Notes: a model not told the origin generated them from the letters alone. A stretch of 64,000 bases of DNA from Pseudomonadota bacterium (GCA_029558635.1 JAKQEE010000052.1:516860-580859), one strand, 5' to 3'; positions 1-9,563 are shown, numbered from the stretch's first letter. Numbers and translations: made by a program.

Positions 1-1
1 T

Positions 2-409
2 GAGTTCTATCGCCGCGGCGAAGGGTTTGGCATCAAGGGCGAGCGCGTGGACGGGATGGATATTCTGGCCGTGCGTGAAGCCGCAAGCCGTGCGTTTGAC
101 GATATTCGCGCCGGGAACGGGCCGTATATTCTGGAAGTTGTCACATATCGTTACCGCGGGCATTCGATGTCCGATCCGCAGAAATATCGTTCGAAGGACG
201 AGGTCGAGGAATACAAGACCAACCGCGATCCGATTGAAGGCGTCAAGGCGTTGTTGGCAAAAGAATATAGCGTCAGCGAAGATGATCTGAAACCTATCGA
301 CAAAGAGATCAAGGAGATTGTCAGAGAAGCTGCCGAGTTTGCACAAAACGCGCCGCTGCCTGATGACTCAGAGCTTTGGACGGATGTCTTGGTTCCGGTT
401 GAAGAATAA
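2..409 (+). CDS. pdhA: Pyruvate dehydrogenase E1 component subunit alpha, C-terminal part (cut by window edge)
   Basis: The reading frame is open from the first bases of the window and ends at 409, so only the last 135 or so residues are present. E1-alpha binds thiamine diphosphate with E1-beta and decarboxylates pyruvate. The visible part contains the conserved E1-alpha segment [11 protein letters not shown], the serine-containing loop near the active site, and then a helical C-terminal end. Twenty bases separate it from pdhB, whose product is its partner subunit, and the two are clearly in one operon. The N-terminal ThDP-binding half lies upstream of the window. Identification is firm from the loop motif and the neighbours. 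Confidence 0.95.
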   Translation, partial: EFYRRGEGFGIKGERVDGMDILAVREAASRAFDDIRAGNGPYILEVVTYRYRGHSMSDPQKYRSKDEVEEYKTNRDPIEGVKALLAKEYSVSEDDLKPIDKEIKEIVREAAEFAQNAPLPDDSELWTDVLVPVEE

Positions 410-429
410 TTTTTAGAGGAAATAGTAGA

Positions 430-1863
430 ATGTCAGTTCAAGTTTTAATGCCTGCTTTGTCGCCCACGATGACCGAAGGGAATTTGGCCCGTTGGCTTAA
501 GAAAGAAGGCGATGTTGTCAAGGCCGGTGATGTGATCGCCGAAATTGAAACCGATAAGGCGACGATGGAAGTCGAGGCGGTAGATGAAGGCGTTCTGGGC
601 AAGATTTTGATTTCTGAAGGAGCTCAGGGAGTTGCCGTGAATACACCGATTGCGGTTCTTCTTGAAGATGGCGAGAGCGAGGTGTCTTCTTCTGCGGCGT
701 CTCCGGCTCCGGCTTGCGATATTCCGTGCGTGCCAAATGCGGGTCCGGTGGCAAATTCGACGACGGCAACTTCCGTTGTCGATCAGCCGACGGGCAAAGC
801 GATTGCCAATCGTGATGTTCTTTATGCTCAGGGTGCTGTGATCGAACCGCCGCCGTTTGACGAAGCGCCGTTTATGGAGAAAACCGAAGCGATACAAGTG
901 CGTGAAGCGTTGCGTGCGGGTATGAGTGAGGAAATGCGCCGCGACTCGACTGTTTTCCTGCTTGGTGAAGAAGTTGCCGAATATAACGGGGCTTATAAAG
1001 TGTCCCAAGGAATGCTCGATGAATTCGGGCCGGAGCGTGTGATTGACTCGCCGATTACCGAACATGCTTTTACCGGTCTTGGGATCGGGGCGGCCATGAA
1101 TGGTCTTCGTCCGATTATCGAGTTTATGTCGATGGATTTTGCGATGCAGGCGATGGACCAGATTATCAACTCTGCGGCCAAGACGCTTTATATGGCGGGT
1201 GGCAAGCTCGGTTGTCCGATTGTGTTCCGCGGCCAGAACGGTGCGCCGGGTAAAGTCGGGGCGCAGCATTCCGGATGTTATGCGTCGTGGTATGCGCATG
1301 TGCCGGGGATGAAAGTTGTTGCGCCGTGGTCGGGGGCAGATGCCAAAGGGTTGATGAAGGCCGCGATCCGCGACCCAAACCCTGTCATGATCCTCGAACA
1401 TGAATTGATGTACGGGCAGATTTTTGAAACACCTGTATCTGAAGACTATGTCATTCCTATCGGTCGCGCCAAGATCGAACGTGCGGGAACGGATGTGACG
1501 CTTGTTTCGTTTTCGATTATGGTTGGGAAATGTCTGGAAGCCGCCGAAAAACTGGCCGAGCAGGGGATTAGTGCTGAGGTGATTAACCTTCGCACTATTC
1601 GTCCGATTGACCGCTTCACGATTATTGAAAGCGTCAAGAAAACCAATCGCATTGTGTCAGTCGAGGAAGGTTGGCCGTTCGCGGGTATTGGGGCCGAGAT
1701 TGCCGCGATGGTCAACGAACACGCGTTCGATTATCTAGATGCGCCCGTTATCCGCGTCTGCGCGGCGGATGTTCCGACGCCGTATGCGACCAATCTTGAA
1801 AAATTGTCGGTTCCGCAAGTTGACGAGATTGTTCATGCTGCCAAAAAAGTTTGTTACAAGTGA
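430..1863 (+). CDS. pdhB: Pyruvate dehydrogenase E1 component subunit beta with N-terminal lipoyl domain
   Basis: 477 residues. Residues 1-78 form a biotinyl/lipoyl domain with the lipoylation site in ETDKATME (Lys43). An Ala/Pro/Ser-rich linker follows (about 82-150), and then the transketolase-like E1-beta domain with the C-terminal transketolase fold (about 150-477). A lipoyl domain on E1-beta is a known alphaproteobacterial arrangement and is the reason the protein is about 140 residues longer than E1-beta of most bacteria. The protein pairs with the pdhA product. A purine-rich RBS (TTTTAGAGGAAATAG) precedes the ATG. Its lipoyl coding sequence is very close to that of pdhC (see findings). 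Confidence 0.97.
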   Translation: MSVQVLMPALSPTMTEGNLARWLKKEGDVVKAGDVIAEIETDKATMEVEAVDEGVLGKILISEGAQGVAVNTPIAVLLEDGESEVSSSAASPAPACDIPCVPNAGPVANSTTATSVVDQPTGKAIANRDVLYAQGAVIEPPPFDEAPFMEKTEAIQVREALRAGMSEEMRRDSTVFLLGEEVAEYNGAYKVSQGMLDEFGPERVIDSPITEHAFTGLGIGAAMNGLRPIIEFMSMDFAMQAMDQIINSAAKTLYMAGGKLGCPIVFRGQNGAPGKVGAQHSGCYASWYAHVPGMKVVAPWSGADAKGLMKAAIRDPNPVMILEHELMYGQIFETPVSEDYVIPIGRAKIERAGTDVTLVSFSIMVGKCLEAAEKLAEQGISAEVINLRTIRPIDRFTIIESVKKTNRIVSVEEGWPFAGIGAEIAAMVNEHAFDYLDAPVIRVCAADVPTPYATNLEKLSVPQVDEIVHAAKKVCYK

Positions 1864-1881
1864 TTTGATCCGGAGAGAGTT

Positions 1882-3150
1882 ATGCCCGTAAATATTTTGA
1901 TGCCTGCGTTGTCGCCGACGATGACCGAAGGAACCCTTGCCAAATGGCTTAAAAAAGAAGGGGACGAGGTCAAGGCGGGCGATGTGATTGCCGAAATTGA
2001 AACCGATAAGGCGACGATGGAAGTCGAAGCGGTAGATGAAGGCAAGCTGGGCAAGATTTTGATTAATGCCGGAACGTCGAATGTTGCGGTCAATACGCCG
2101 ATTGCCGTTTTGCTGGAAGATGGTGAAGACGCCAGTGCCATTAAAACCGGACCTGCAGCCAATGCCAATCCTGCTCCGGCGGCTCCATCTGCTGTATCTG
2201 CTGCGCCTCAAGTTTCTTCTCCCGCTGCCCCGGCTCATCAGGCTGCGGGTGATCGTGTTTTTGCCACGCCTTTGGCACGGCGCATTGCGGCTGATAAAAA
2301 TGTCGATTTGAAATCGGTTCAAGGGTCGGGCCCGCATGGTCGTATTGTGAAGGCCGATGTCGAGAGTGCCAAAGTCGGTACGGCTGCGCCCGCGCCTAAG
2401 GCTGCGTCTTCCGCTCCTGCGTCTTCGGGGCCGAATGCCAAGCAGTTGGCTGATATGCTCGGTATGGAATACATGGAAATTCCGAACAACAATATCAAGA
2501 AGGTGACGGCACGCCGTTTGCTGGAATCCAAAGTTACCGTTCCTCATTTCTATCTGACGGTGGATTGCGTTCTCGATAATTTGCTCAAGGCTCGTGCCGA
2601 GATTAATGCTGTTGCGGACGGGGCTTACAAGCTTTCGGTCAACGACTTTATCATCAAGGCCAATGCAATGGCGCTTAAAGCTTATCCTCCTGCCAATACG
2701 TCATGGACGGATGAGGCTGTGCTTCAATACAAGCACGCCGATATTTCGGTTGCCGTGGCTACCCCCAACGGGTTGATTACGCCGATCATTAAAAAGGCTG
2801 AAACCAAAACGCTGCGCGAAATTTCGGACGAGATGAAAGATCTGGCCAAGCGTGCGAAGGACGGAAAACTCAAGCCTGAAGAATTTCAGGGCGGGACGTT
2901 CTCGATCTCGAACCTTGGTATGTTTGGCGTCAAGGATTTCCAGGCCATCGTCAATCCTCCGCAAAGCTGCATTATGGCAGTCGGTGCGGGTGAAGAACGC
3001 GCTGTTGTTGAAAAAGGGCAAGTTGTTGTCCGTACCGTGATGTCGGTGACGCTTTCGACCGATCACCGCTCGGTTGATGGTGCGGTCGGGGCCGAATATC
3101 TGCAACACTTCAAACGCTTCATCGAAAATCCGGTGTTGATGCTGGCATAG
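1882..3150 (+). CDS. pdhC: Dihydrolipoamide acetyltransferase, E2 of pyruvate dehydrogenase
   Basis: 422 residues. There is one lipoyl domain at 1-78 (Lys43 in ETDKATME), an Ala/Pro linker, a peripheral-subunit-binding domain at about 126-161 ([11 protein letters not shown] ... [11 protein letters not shown]), a second linker, and the 2-oxoacid acyltransferase domain to the C-terminus. The catalytic motif is DHRSVDG, with His395 and Asp399. The protein transfers the acetyl group to CoA and forms the core to which E1 and E3 bind. It lies 18 bases after pdhB. Having only one lipoyl domain on E2 is consistent with the extra one on E1-beta. Confidence 0.97.
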   Translation: MPVNILMPALSPTMTEGTLAKWLKKEGDEVKAGDVIAEIETDKATMEVEAVDEGKLGKILINAGTSNVAVNTPIAVLLEDGEDASAIKTGPAANANPAPAAPSAVSAAPQVSSPAAPAHQAAGDRVFATPLARRIAADKNVDLKSVQGSGPHGRIVKADVESAKVGTAAPAPKAASSAPASSGPNAKQLADMLGMEYMEIPNNNIKKVTARRLLESKVTVPHFYLTVDCVLDNLLKARAEINAVADGAYKLSVNDFIIKANAMALKAYPPANTSWTDEAVLQYKHADISVAVATPNGLITPIIKKAETKTLREISDEMKDLAKRAKDGKLKPEEFQGGTFSISNLGMFGVKDFQAIVNPPQSCIMAVGAGEERAVVEKGQVVVRTVMSVTLSTDHRSVDGAVGAEYLQHFKRFIENPVLMLA

Positions 3151-3153
3151 GAT

Positions 3154-4071
3154 ATGTACGCGAACCCTGCAGAATGGAAACATTTCTCTTCCGGCTCTCA
3201 TAAGGCCGAAGGACGGCTGTTGCATTCTCCCAAGCCGAGCGGAGATCTGATTATTTATGCTCCGGGGTATTCTGGAATCGGAGCCAAACTCTTTGAAGAC
3301 CGGTTTTCCGATCTCTTGCTTGAGGAAGAGTACAGCCAGATTATTTTGCGTCATAACGGAACGTTGTTGAATGCCAAGGATAGTGATTCCTTGCTGAACC
3401 GCGAGAAGTTCCCGAAGGCCGTACCTTTCCATGACGGGGATTATATCGGCGGTGCACCTTCGAGACTTGCCGAGCGTTTTATTGCTCCCAAAACGGTTAT
3501 CGAGGCTATCGGGGCCAATTATACCAATATTACACTGGTCGGCCATTCTTTGGGGGTCGTCGCGGTTTTGCATTCTTTGGCTTTGTTGAAAGAAGAATGC
3601 AATCCTCTGTTCGAGCGGGTTCGGGCGTGTGTTTGCATGGCGCCAGCCGTCGGGGTTTTGAAAGAGCATGATGACGATATCATGGATACGTTGTGGAATG
3701 ACGCTTTCCTGAAATTCTCTTCGGAGGAGGGGATTATCGCCATGGGCAGTCCGGAAGATATGAAGGCGGATTTGTTGGCTGTCTATCAAAACCTGCCCGA
3801 GCGTGTGGCCAATAATCTGCAGGCGATCAGCAAAATTTTTGTTCATGTCGAGCGTGACGAATTTCTGCGGTATGAGGATATTGATGAATTCGTCAAAGCC
3901 TGTGGCCAGAATTGCCGTTTTATAACGGACCGTTTTGATCGCCATGATCCGCGGCTCCCTTACGCTGCGCATGATATGCCGAATTACCCTAAACAATCTA
4001 TGTTGGATGTCATTGAAGGGCGTCTGGACCCGATTGATACGATTACGCATTCCGACGGATTTATTGAATAA
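3154..4071 (+). CDS. Alpha/beta-hydrolase-like protein of unknown function inside the pdh operon
   Basis: 305 residues. The ATG lies three bases after the pdhC stop, which points to translational coupling. A GHSLG nucleophile elbow (Ser132) follows a beta strand (ITLVG), and an earlier strand DLIIYAPGYSG fits the oxyanion-hole region of an alpha/beta hydrolase. I see no signal peptide or membrane segment, so it should be cytoplasmic. A likely catalytic acid or His is not obvious; HDPRLPYAAHD near the C-terminus (about residues 265-275) offers candidates. I cannot name a substrate. Its position between E2 and E3 suggests a link to acyl-CoA or lipoyl chemistry, but that is inference. Confidence 0.75.
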   Translation: MYANPAEWKHFSSGSHKAEGRLLHSPKPSGDLIIYAPGYSGIGAKLFEDRFSDLLLEEEYSQIILRHNGTLLNAKDSDSLLNREKFPKAVPFHDGDYIGGAPSRLAERFIAPKTVIEAIGANYTNITLVGHSLGVVAVLHSLALLKEECNPLFERVRACVCMAPAVGVLKEHDDDIMDTLWNDAFLKFSSEEGIIAMGSPEDMKADLLAVYQNLPERVANNLQAISKIFVHVERDEFLRYEDIDEFVKACGQNCRFITDRFDRHDPRLPYAAHDMPNYPKQSMLDVIEGRLDPIDTITHSDGFIE

Positions 4072-4092
4072 GCTTTTTAAAAAGAGGAAAAA

Positions 4093-5493
4093 ATGTCTGA
4101 GCAGAATTTTGATGTGATTGTTATTGGCGGCGGACCGGGCGGTTATGTGGCGGCTATTCGGGCCGCACAACTGGGGCTGAAAACGGCAGTGGTTGAAGCC
4201 AATCATCTGGGCGGGATTTGCCTGAACTGGGGGTGTATTCCGACCAAGGCTTTGCTGCGTTCGGCAGAGGTTTATCACCTGATGAACCATGCAGCGGATT
4301 ACGGGTTGAAAGCCGAGAAAATTTCTTTTGATCTTAAAAAAATTGTCGAGCGTTCGCGCGGTGTGTCGAAACAGCTTTCGGCTGGCGTGGCGCATTTGCT
4401 CAAGAAGAACAAAGTGATGGTGTTTGATGCCTATGGCCGTTTGGCCGGCAAAGGCAAGGTCGAAATCGAGACCAAGGACAAGAAAAAAGAAGTTTTGTCG
4501 GGGAAACATATTATTCTGGCGACCGGTGCACGGGCGCGTGTCCTGCCGGGGCTGGAGCCTGATGGAAAACTCGTCTGGACATACCGTGAGGCGATGGTGG
4601 CGGACGTAATGCCGAAATCTTTGCTGGTGGTCGGGTCGGGGGCCATCGGGATCGAGTTTGCTTCGTTCTACCATACGCTTGGTGCGGAGGTGACGGTTGT
4701 TGAAGTGATGGACCGTATTCTTCCGGTTGAAGATGAAGAGATTTCAGGCCTTGCCCGCAAGTCCTTTGAAAAGCAGGGCATGAAAATTTTGACAGGGGCC
4801 AAAGTCGTCAAGCTTGAAAAAGGCAAAGATAATGTGACGTGCCAAGTCGAGGTTGGTGGCAAGACTGAAAAAATCACTGTGGACCGTGTGATTTCCGCAG
4901 TCGGCATTGTTGCGAATATTGAAGATATTGGTTTGGATAAAACAAAGGTCAAAACTGACAAGGGCCGTATTGTCACTGGGCCATATTCCGAGACTGACGA
5001 AGCAGGCGTTTATGCGATCGGTGATGTGGCGGGGGCTCCGTGGCTTGCTCACAAGGCTTCGCATGAAGGCATTATCTGTGTCGAGAAGTTTGCCGGACAG
5101 AAAGATGTTCATCCGCTCAAGAAGGGTGAAATTCCGGGTTGTACCTATGCCCATCCGCAGGTGGCGTCCATCGGCCTGACTGAAGCCAAAGCGAAGGAAG
5201 CGGGTTATCAGGTCAAAGTCGGGCGGTTCCCGTTTATGGGGAACGGCAAGGCGATTGCCTTGGGTGAGCCGGACGGCCTTGTCAAAACGATTTTTGATGC
5301 GAAGACAGGGGCGCTTCTCGGGGCGCATATGATCGGTGCGGAAGTGACCGAGATGATCCAAGGCTTTGCCATCGGCATGACGCTTGAGACCACCGAGGCC
5401 GAGTTGATGCACACCATCTTCCCGCACCCGACGCTTTCTGAAATGATGCACGAGTCCACTTTGTCGGCCTACGGCAAAGCAGTGCATTTCTAG
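4093..5493 (+). CDS. lpdA: Dihydrolipoyl dehydrogenase (E3)
   Basis: 466 residues, normal family length. The N-terminal FAD-binding motif is VIGGGPGGYVAA, and the redox-active disulfide lies in CLNWGC (Cys43, Cys48). An NAD-binding Rossmann motif, VVGSGAIGIEFASF, is near residue 180. The C-terminal dimerisation domain carries the active-site His445 and Glu450 in HPTLSE. The enzyme reoxidises dihydrolipoamide of the E2 and of other lipoyl complexes with NAD+. It is preceded by AAAAAGAGGAAAAA as a good RBS and forms the end of the core pdh cluster. Confidence 0.97.
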   Translation: MSEQNFDVIVIGGGPGGYVAAIRAAQLGLKTAVVEANHLGGICLNWGCIPTKALLRSAEVYHLMNHAADYGLKAEKISFDLKKIVERSRGVSKQLSAGVAHLLKKNKVMVFDAYGRLAGKGKVEIETKDKKKEVLSGKHIILATGARARVLPGLEPDGKLVWTYREAMVADVMPKSLLVVGSGAIGIEFASFYHTLGAEVTVVEVMDRILPVEDEEISGLARKSFEKQGMKILTGAKVVKLEKGKDNVTCQVEVGGKTEKITVDRVISAVGIVANIEDIGLDKTKVKTDKGRIVTGPYSETDEAGVYAIGDVAGAPWLAHKASHEGIICVEKFAGQKDVHPLKKGEIPGCTYAHPQVASIGLTEAKAKEAGYQVKVGRFPFMGNGKAIALGEPDGLVKTIFDAKTGALLGAHMIGAEVTEMIQGFAIGMTLETTEAELMHTIFPHPTLSEMMHESTLSAYGKAVHF

Positions 5494-5502
5494 GGTTGGC
5501 TG

Positions 5503-5967
5503 ATGTCCATTTTTTCACCAACGGCGCATAAACAGATTTCCGTATGGAGAAGCCTGTTGGCTGTGGTGATTGTCGCGACCAGTTTCTCTTTTTTATATTT
5601 TTCCAAAGAGCCTGCGGTTCCGGATGTTATGTTGCCGGAGCAAAAGGTTCTGGAATGGTCTTCGACGCGGGATATGTCCTCAAGCGAGAATGCCGAGCAT
5701 CATTTTGAAAAGCATGGCGATGAATTCGGGTTTGGGAGTAAGGATGTTTATATTCAGGCTGCCAATGACTTTGTGACAAACCCGCCAGAGGGGACTTTGA
5801 CCGTCAAGCAGGTTGACGGAGACCGTGTGTTCTTCAACCCCAATAAAAACTGGTTTGCCGTCGTGAGTTACAAGGGGCAGATCAGGACGTTTTACCGTCT
5901 TGATCCCAAAATCCACGGGTATAAGAGCAATACCGAGTATTTTAACGCGCAAGCGCAGAGAAAATAA
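5503..5967 (+). CDS. Membrane-anchored protein with a BECR-type toxin-nuclease-like domain
   Basis: 154 residues. Residues 15-34 form one hydrophobic segment after a basic N-terminus, so the rest should face the periplasm. Residues 66-150 show a pattern I recognise from polymorphic-toxin and phage nuclease-like domains (Barnase/EndoU/ColicinE5/RelE class): HHFEKHGDEFGF, then a helix, NPPEGTL, FFNPNKNWFAVVS, GQIRTFYR, and HGYKSNTEYFNAQ. Candidate catalytic residues are His67, Lys70, His71, Arg128, Thr129 and Tyr131. It starts nine bases after lpdA and lies before lipA. No immunity gene is evident next to it. Family assignment is from memory of the pattern; activity is inference. Confidence 0.5.
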   Translation: MSIFSPTAHKQISVWRSLLAVVIVATSFSFLYFSKEPAVPDVMLPEQKVLEWSSTRDMSSSENAEHHFEKHGDEFGFGSKDVYIQAANDFVTNPPEGTLTVKQVDGDRVFFNPNKNWFAVVSYKGQIRTFYRLDPKIHGYKSNTEYFNAQAQRK

Positions 5968-6009
5968 TTATTTTGACCTTTTTGGGGGGAAGCCCTAGAA
6001 GATTGAGCT

Positions 6010-6966
6010 ATGACCTATAACCCTGATTTATTGGACAAGGCCAAGCGCCATCCTGAGAAGCAGAAGAATCCCGACCAGCCAATGGGCAAGAAACCGGACT
6101 GGATTCGGGTGAGGGCTCCGGCGGCGGGCGGGGCTTATGGCGAAACTCACTCAATCGTCAAACAGTTAAAACTCACGACCGTGTGTGAAGAGGCGGGATG
6201 CCCCAATATCGGAGAGTGCTGGAACAAGCGTCACGCCACTTTCATGATTATGGGTGAGGTTTGCACTCGTGCCTGTGCGTTTTGTAATGTTGCCACAGGA
6301 AAGCCCGATGAACTAGACAAGATGGAGCCGCTTCGCGTGGCGGTTGCGGTCGAGAAGATGGGGCTAAAACATGTGGTGGTGACGTCCGTGGACCGCGACG
6401 ACCTCCCCGATGGTGGGGCGGAACATTTTGTTAAAACGATTGAGGCTATTCGCTTCAAATCGCCGGAGACGACCATTGAAATCTTGACTCCTGACTTTAA
6501 GAAAAAGACTGGAGCCGTTGATATTGTTGCAAAATCTCGTCCTGATGTGTTTAATCACAATCTTGAAACTGTGCCGCGTTTGTACCCGAAAGTACGGCCC
6601 GGGGCGCGGTATTACACGTCTTTGCGTCTGCTGGAGCGGGTAAAAGAGGTTGATCCCGATATTTACACCAAATCCGGCCTTATGGTCGGTCTTGGGGAGG
6701 CTTTGGAAGAGGTCGGGCAGGTTATGGACGATATGCGGGCAGCAGGGGTCGATTTTTTGACGATTGGTCAATATCTCCAACCCAGTCCGAAACATGCTCC
6801 CGTGACCCATTTCTGGACACCTGACGAGTTCGAGGTGTTGGGGAAAATAGCAAAATCCAAGGGTTTCCTTATGGTTTCGGCCTCTCCGTTAACCCGTTCC
6901 AGCCACCATGCGGGCGAGGATTTTGATCGTCTTAAGGCTGCGAGGGAAGCCAGCCGTCGGGCTTAG
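6010..6966 (+). CDS. lipA: Lipoyl synthase
   Basis: 318 residues. Radical-SAM enzyme that inserts two sulfur atoms into the octanoyl chains on lipoyl domains. Both clusters are visible: the auxiliary 4Fe-4S ligands Cys59, Cys64 and Cys70 ([12 protein letters not shown]) and the radical-SAM CxxxCxxC at Cys85, Cys89 and Cys92 (CTRACAFC). The conserved C-terminal serine motif is present as RSSHHA. Its place directly downstream of the pyruvate dehydrogenase genes makes sense, because the E1-beta and E2 encoded here are its substrates. lipB is not in the window. Confidence 0.97.
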   Translation: MTYNPDLLDKAKRHPEKQKNPDQPMGKKPDWIRVRAPAAGGAYGETHSIVKQLKLTTVCEEAGCPNIGECWNKRHATFMIMGEVCTRACAFCNVATGKPDELDKMEPLRVAVAVEKMGLKHVVVTSVDRDDLPDGGAEHFVKTIEAIRFKSPETTIEILTPDFKKKTGAVDIVAKSRPDVFNHNLETVPRLYPKVRPGARYYTSLRLLERVKEVDPDIYTKSGLMVGLGEALEEVGQVMDDMRAAGVDFLTIGQYLQPSPKHAPVTHFWTPDEFEVLGKIAKSKGFLMVSASPLTRSSHHAGEDFDRLKAAREASRRA

Positions 6967-7073
6967 GTCTTCTACCCCTAAATTTCTTTATACATAATAT
7001 TGTATTTTCTTGCCTTTTCCCTAGTTTTCCGCATATAAGATGGCATGCGTATCGGGAGAAAGGTTGATTGTGT

Positions 7074-8378
7074 ATGAACAAAAGGGCGTCGCCGTTTAGT
7101 CCTGCCCCCCAGGGTGGTGTTGGGAAGGGTTATAAACCACGCTCACCAATGGGGGCCATTGGCAGGGGTTTGGTCGACGTTTTCCTGAAGCTGGCACAAA
7201 GGGAGTTTGAGGAGAAAGCGCCTGACGTTACGACTCCGCCTTTTGCAGTCAGAAAAGAATTGTGGTTTGAATGGTGTCGGGATGCTCTCGAGGAGGGGGA
7301 CGTCGATCGGTTGCAGTTTCTGATGATGACGTCTGCGTTGATTGGCCGGCATCAGGATTCCGGCTTCAATCGTCTTGAATATGTCTGCAATGTCATTCGG
7401 CTCTATAACGATCCAAATCTAGATGATAAAGCAATGGAGAAAATCTTCTTCGAGGATATTATCAAGGGATCGCAGGGCACAATTATCGAAGACGAACTGA
7501 ATAGTGTTCTTTCTTATGCCGACAGGGCACCGAAGGATTCCCAGGGCAGTATGCGTGAAGAGTTCTGTGCCGAGAATGGAACGGTTCAGCGAACATATTC
7601 CGCTCTTCCCAAAGAGCAAATTCTCCCGATGCTTAGATGGTTGCGGCAAGAGGAAATTATTTCGTGGGAGCAGGCGGCGCTGGTTTTGTGTATAAACCTT
7701 CACGCCAGAGAGCAGCGTAGCAAAGGATCCGCTGGGCGTTACCTAAAACATCCGATGGCTGTTGCGGGTATGGTTCTGGAAGAGGCTCAAATTAATTTTG
7801 ATAGTGAGCATGATATCGCAGTTGCTGTTGCGGACGCCCTATTACATGATACGCTCGAAAAATCTAATTATGATCCATATAGGGATTATGTGGGTATCCT
7901 GCCTTCCGAAGTTGTGGATGATATTTCGGTTCTTACCAAGGATCCTGAAGATACTTATTTTGAATATAATAAAAAATGTGGGCAGCGGAAACATACCGCT
8001 TTAGTGAAGTGGAAGGATCCTGTCCATAATTGTTTGGATGCCAAGGAAGATCGGGCGTCTTTTAAACAGCGGTTTATTTACCCCCTGACTGCAGCATATG
8101 AAAAATCATGTTTTCTTAATCCTTCGGTTGCCTTGAAAAGTGTAAAGGAGTTTGCAATTGAAAGCCGTATCTATGACGAGACGGACTTTAATGCGGTGGA
8201 TTGCGTCTCCAATGCTCCGAAAGGGTTATATAATGTGATGCATCTGGGAGAGATTGAAAGTTCTCTGGTTTTGGATAGAATGGCTTTGAGTAAATATATA
8301 ACATTCAAGCACCTGCCTTTATCGTCAGGGACTAAAACATCCGCGCCATTTATCCATGCCTATCCACACCGAGCGTAA
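7074..8378 (+). CDS. HD-domain protein resembling the (p)ppGpp hydrolase domain of SpoT/RelA
   Basis: 434 residues from the ATG at 7074; a TTG six bases upstream is possible but is too close to the GGGAGAAAGG RBS. Residues from about 220 to 325 follow the SpoT/MESH1 hydrolase pattern: YLKHPMAVAGMVLEE, then ALLHDTLEKS with the HD pair, a VLTK turn, and KWKDPVHNCLD in place of the usual KLADRLHN. The first metal-ligand His, the HD pair, the following Glu and the late Asp are all kept; the usual ED after HD is EK here. No synthetase or TGS domain is present. The N-terminal 200 residues are helical and unrecognised. It may hydrolyse a nucleotide; that is inference. Confidence 0.55.
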   Translation: MNKRASPFSPAPQGGVGKGYKPRSPMGAIGRGLVDVFLKLAQREFEEKAPDVTTPPFAVRKELWFEWCRDALEEGDVDRLQFLMMTSALIGRHQDSGFNRLEYVCNVIRLYNDPNLDDKAMEKIFFEDIIKGSQGTIIEDELNSVLSYADRAPKDSQGSMREEFCAENGTVQRTYSALPKEQILPMLRWLRQEEIISWEQAALVLCINLHAREQRSKGSAGRYLKHPMAVAGMVLEEAQINFDSEHDIAVAVADALLHDTLEKSNYDPYRDYVGILPSEVVDDISVLTKDPEDTYFEYNKKCGQRKHTALVKWKDPVHNCLDAKEDRASFKQRFIYPLTAAYEKSCFLNPSVALKSVKEFAIESRIYDETDFNAVDCVSNAPKGLYNVMHLGEIESSLVLDRMALSKYITFKHLPLSSGTKTSAPFIHAYPHRA

Positions 8379-8796
8379 AATTCTCCCTTATTCCGCCAGC
8401 CAGATGTTTGATCTGGTTATGGATGTTGAAAAATATCCTGACTATTTGCCGTGGTGTCTTGATTGTCGTGTCCTGAAAAAGGGCGACGGATTTATTCTGG
8501 CCAATCTGGTGATCGGATATAAACTGTTCCGGGAATGGTTTACCTCCAAAGTCACGTTCGAACCATCTTCCACCATTCATGTCGATTATGTCAGCGGTCC
8601 TTTGCGACATCTTACCAATGACTGGACATTCACCGACAACGGGGATGGAACTTGCACGGTAGACTTCTATGTTGATTTTGAATTCAAGAACCCTGTGTTT
8701 GAAAAGCTGGTGGGTGTGTTTTTTGCCGAGCTGGTCAAGCGGATGGTTGGCTCGTTCGTGATAAGGGCCGAGGCAATTTACGGGATTAAAAAGTAA
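8356..8796 (+). CDS. ratA: RatA/COQ10-family START-like protein
   Basis: 146 residues. The sequence begins with the family pattern RKILPYSASQMFDLVMDVEKYPDYLPWC and ends with a helix containing FFAELVKRMVGSFVIRAEAIYG, both typical of the COQ10/RatA polyketide-cyclase-like fold. In alphaproteobacteria this protein commonly follows lipA. The mitochondrial homologue binds ubiquinone, whereas the E. coli RatA name refers to an effect on ribosome association, so the role here is open. The start overlaps the upstream HD gene by 23 bases in another frame, which implies coupled translation. Confidence 0.85.
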   Translation: MPIHTERKILPYSASQMFDLVMDVEKYPDYLPWCLDCRVLKKGDGFILANLVIGYKLFREWFTSKVTFEPSSTIHVDYVSGPLRHLTNDWTFTDNGDGTCTVDFYVDFEFKNPVFEKLVGVFFAELVKRMVGSFVIRAEAIYGIKK

Positions 8797-8808
8797 CAGG
8801 AGACGAAT

Positions 8809-9561
8809 ATGAAATATTTTCTAATGTTTTTTTGCGTTTTGTCGATGACTCCATTGGTCGTGCAGGCGCAAGAGGCGCGCGCCGTTCTGGAAACGGGGCA
8901 AACGCTTGTTACACTCAATGCCTCCGACCAGAAGGATGTCGAGCAGGATTTGCTGGTGGCCGATCTCAGGATCGAGATTGATGACAAAGACGCGCGCACC
9001 GTTCAGGACAGGATCAACAAAGCGATGCAGCAGGCGGTCGCTGTAGCCAAGAAAGTCAGTGAGGTCGAGGTTTCGACGGGGCAATACTATGTTTATTCTT
9101 ATGATCCCAATTCAACACCCAGACCTGTTGCGTCTGTGGGGCAAAAGCCGAAACTGATCTGGAAGGGTAGCCAGTCTCTGCAAATTCAATCGAAAGATTC
9201 CCAGAAAATTCTCGATCTGGTCGCCGAGATTCAGGATCAAGGGTTTGCGGTGAACGGGTTGAGTTATACTCTGTCGAACGAGTTGGCTGAGACTTATCGT
9301 GACGAGTTGATGGTAGGCGCGCTCAAAAAAATCCAGAGCAAGGCGGCCTTGATTGCCAAATCACTCGGCAAATCCGGATACGATATTATCGAAGTTAATG
9401 TCGAGGGGGCCTATATGCCGTCGCCTATGCCGATGTTGCGTGGAATGGCAAAAGCAGAGATGGCAATGGCCTCGGATATGGCGGTTTCTGCACCAGTAGC
9501 CGAGCCGGGCAAGACGACGGTCAATTTGTCGGTGTCGGCGCGGGTTGTTATAAAGCCTTAA
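8809..9561 (+). CDS. Periplasmic SIMPL-domain protein (DUF541, YggE-like)
   Basis: 250 residues with a clear signal peptide (hydrophobic stretch from residue 3, cleavage after VVQAQ). The mature part has the SIMPL pattern: repeated beta-rich segments with VADLRIEIDDKDARTVQDRINKA, then GFAVNGLSYTLSNELAETYRDELMVGALKKIQSKA. SIMPL proteins are periplasmic or outer-membrane-associated, and their biochemical role is poorly known; E. coli YggE is linked to oxidative stress. AGGAGACGAAT precedes the ATG. It converges on the pncC gene, with only two bases between the two stop codons. Confidence 0.8.
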   Translation: MKYFLMFFCVLSMTPLVVQAQEARAVLETGQTLVTLNASDQKDVEQDLLVADLRIEIDDKDARTVQDRINKAMQQAVAVAKKVSEVEVSTGQYYVYSYDPNSTPRPVASVGQKPKLIWKGSQSLQIQSKDSQKILDLVAEIQDQGFAVNGLSYTLSNELAETYRDELMVGALKKIQSKAALIAKSLGKSGYDIIEVNVEGAYMPSPMPMLRGMAKAEMAMASDMAVSAPVAEPGKTTVNLSVSARVVIKP

Positions 9562-9563
9562 GT

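Noticed and set aside
2701..4674. 657-codon open frame on the minus strand
   Set aside because: It lies fully opposite pdhC, the hydrolase gene and lpdA, has no recognisable domain and no RBS; it is a by-product of codon bias.
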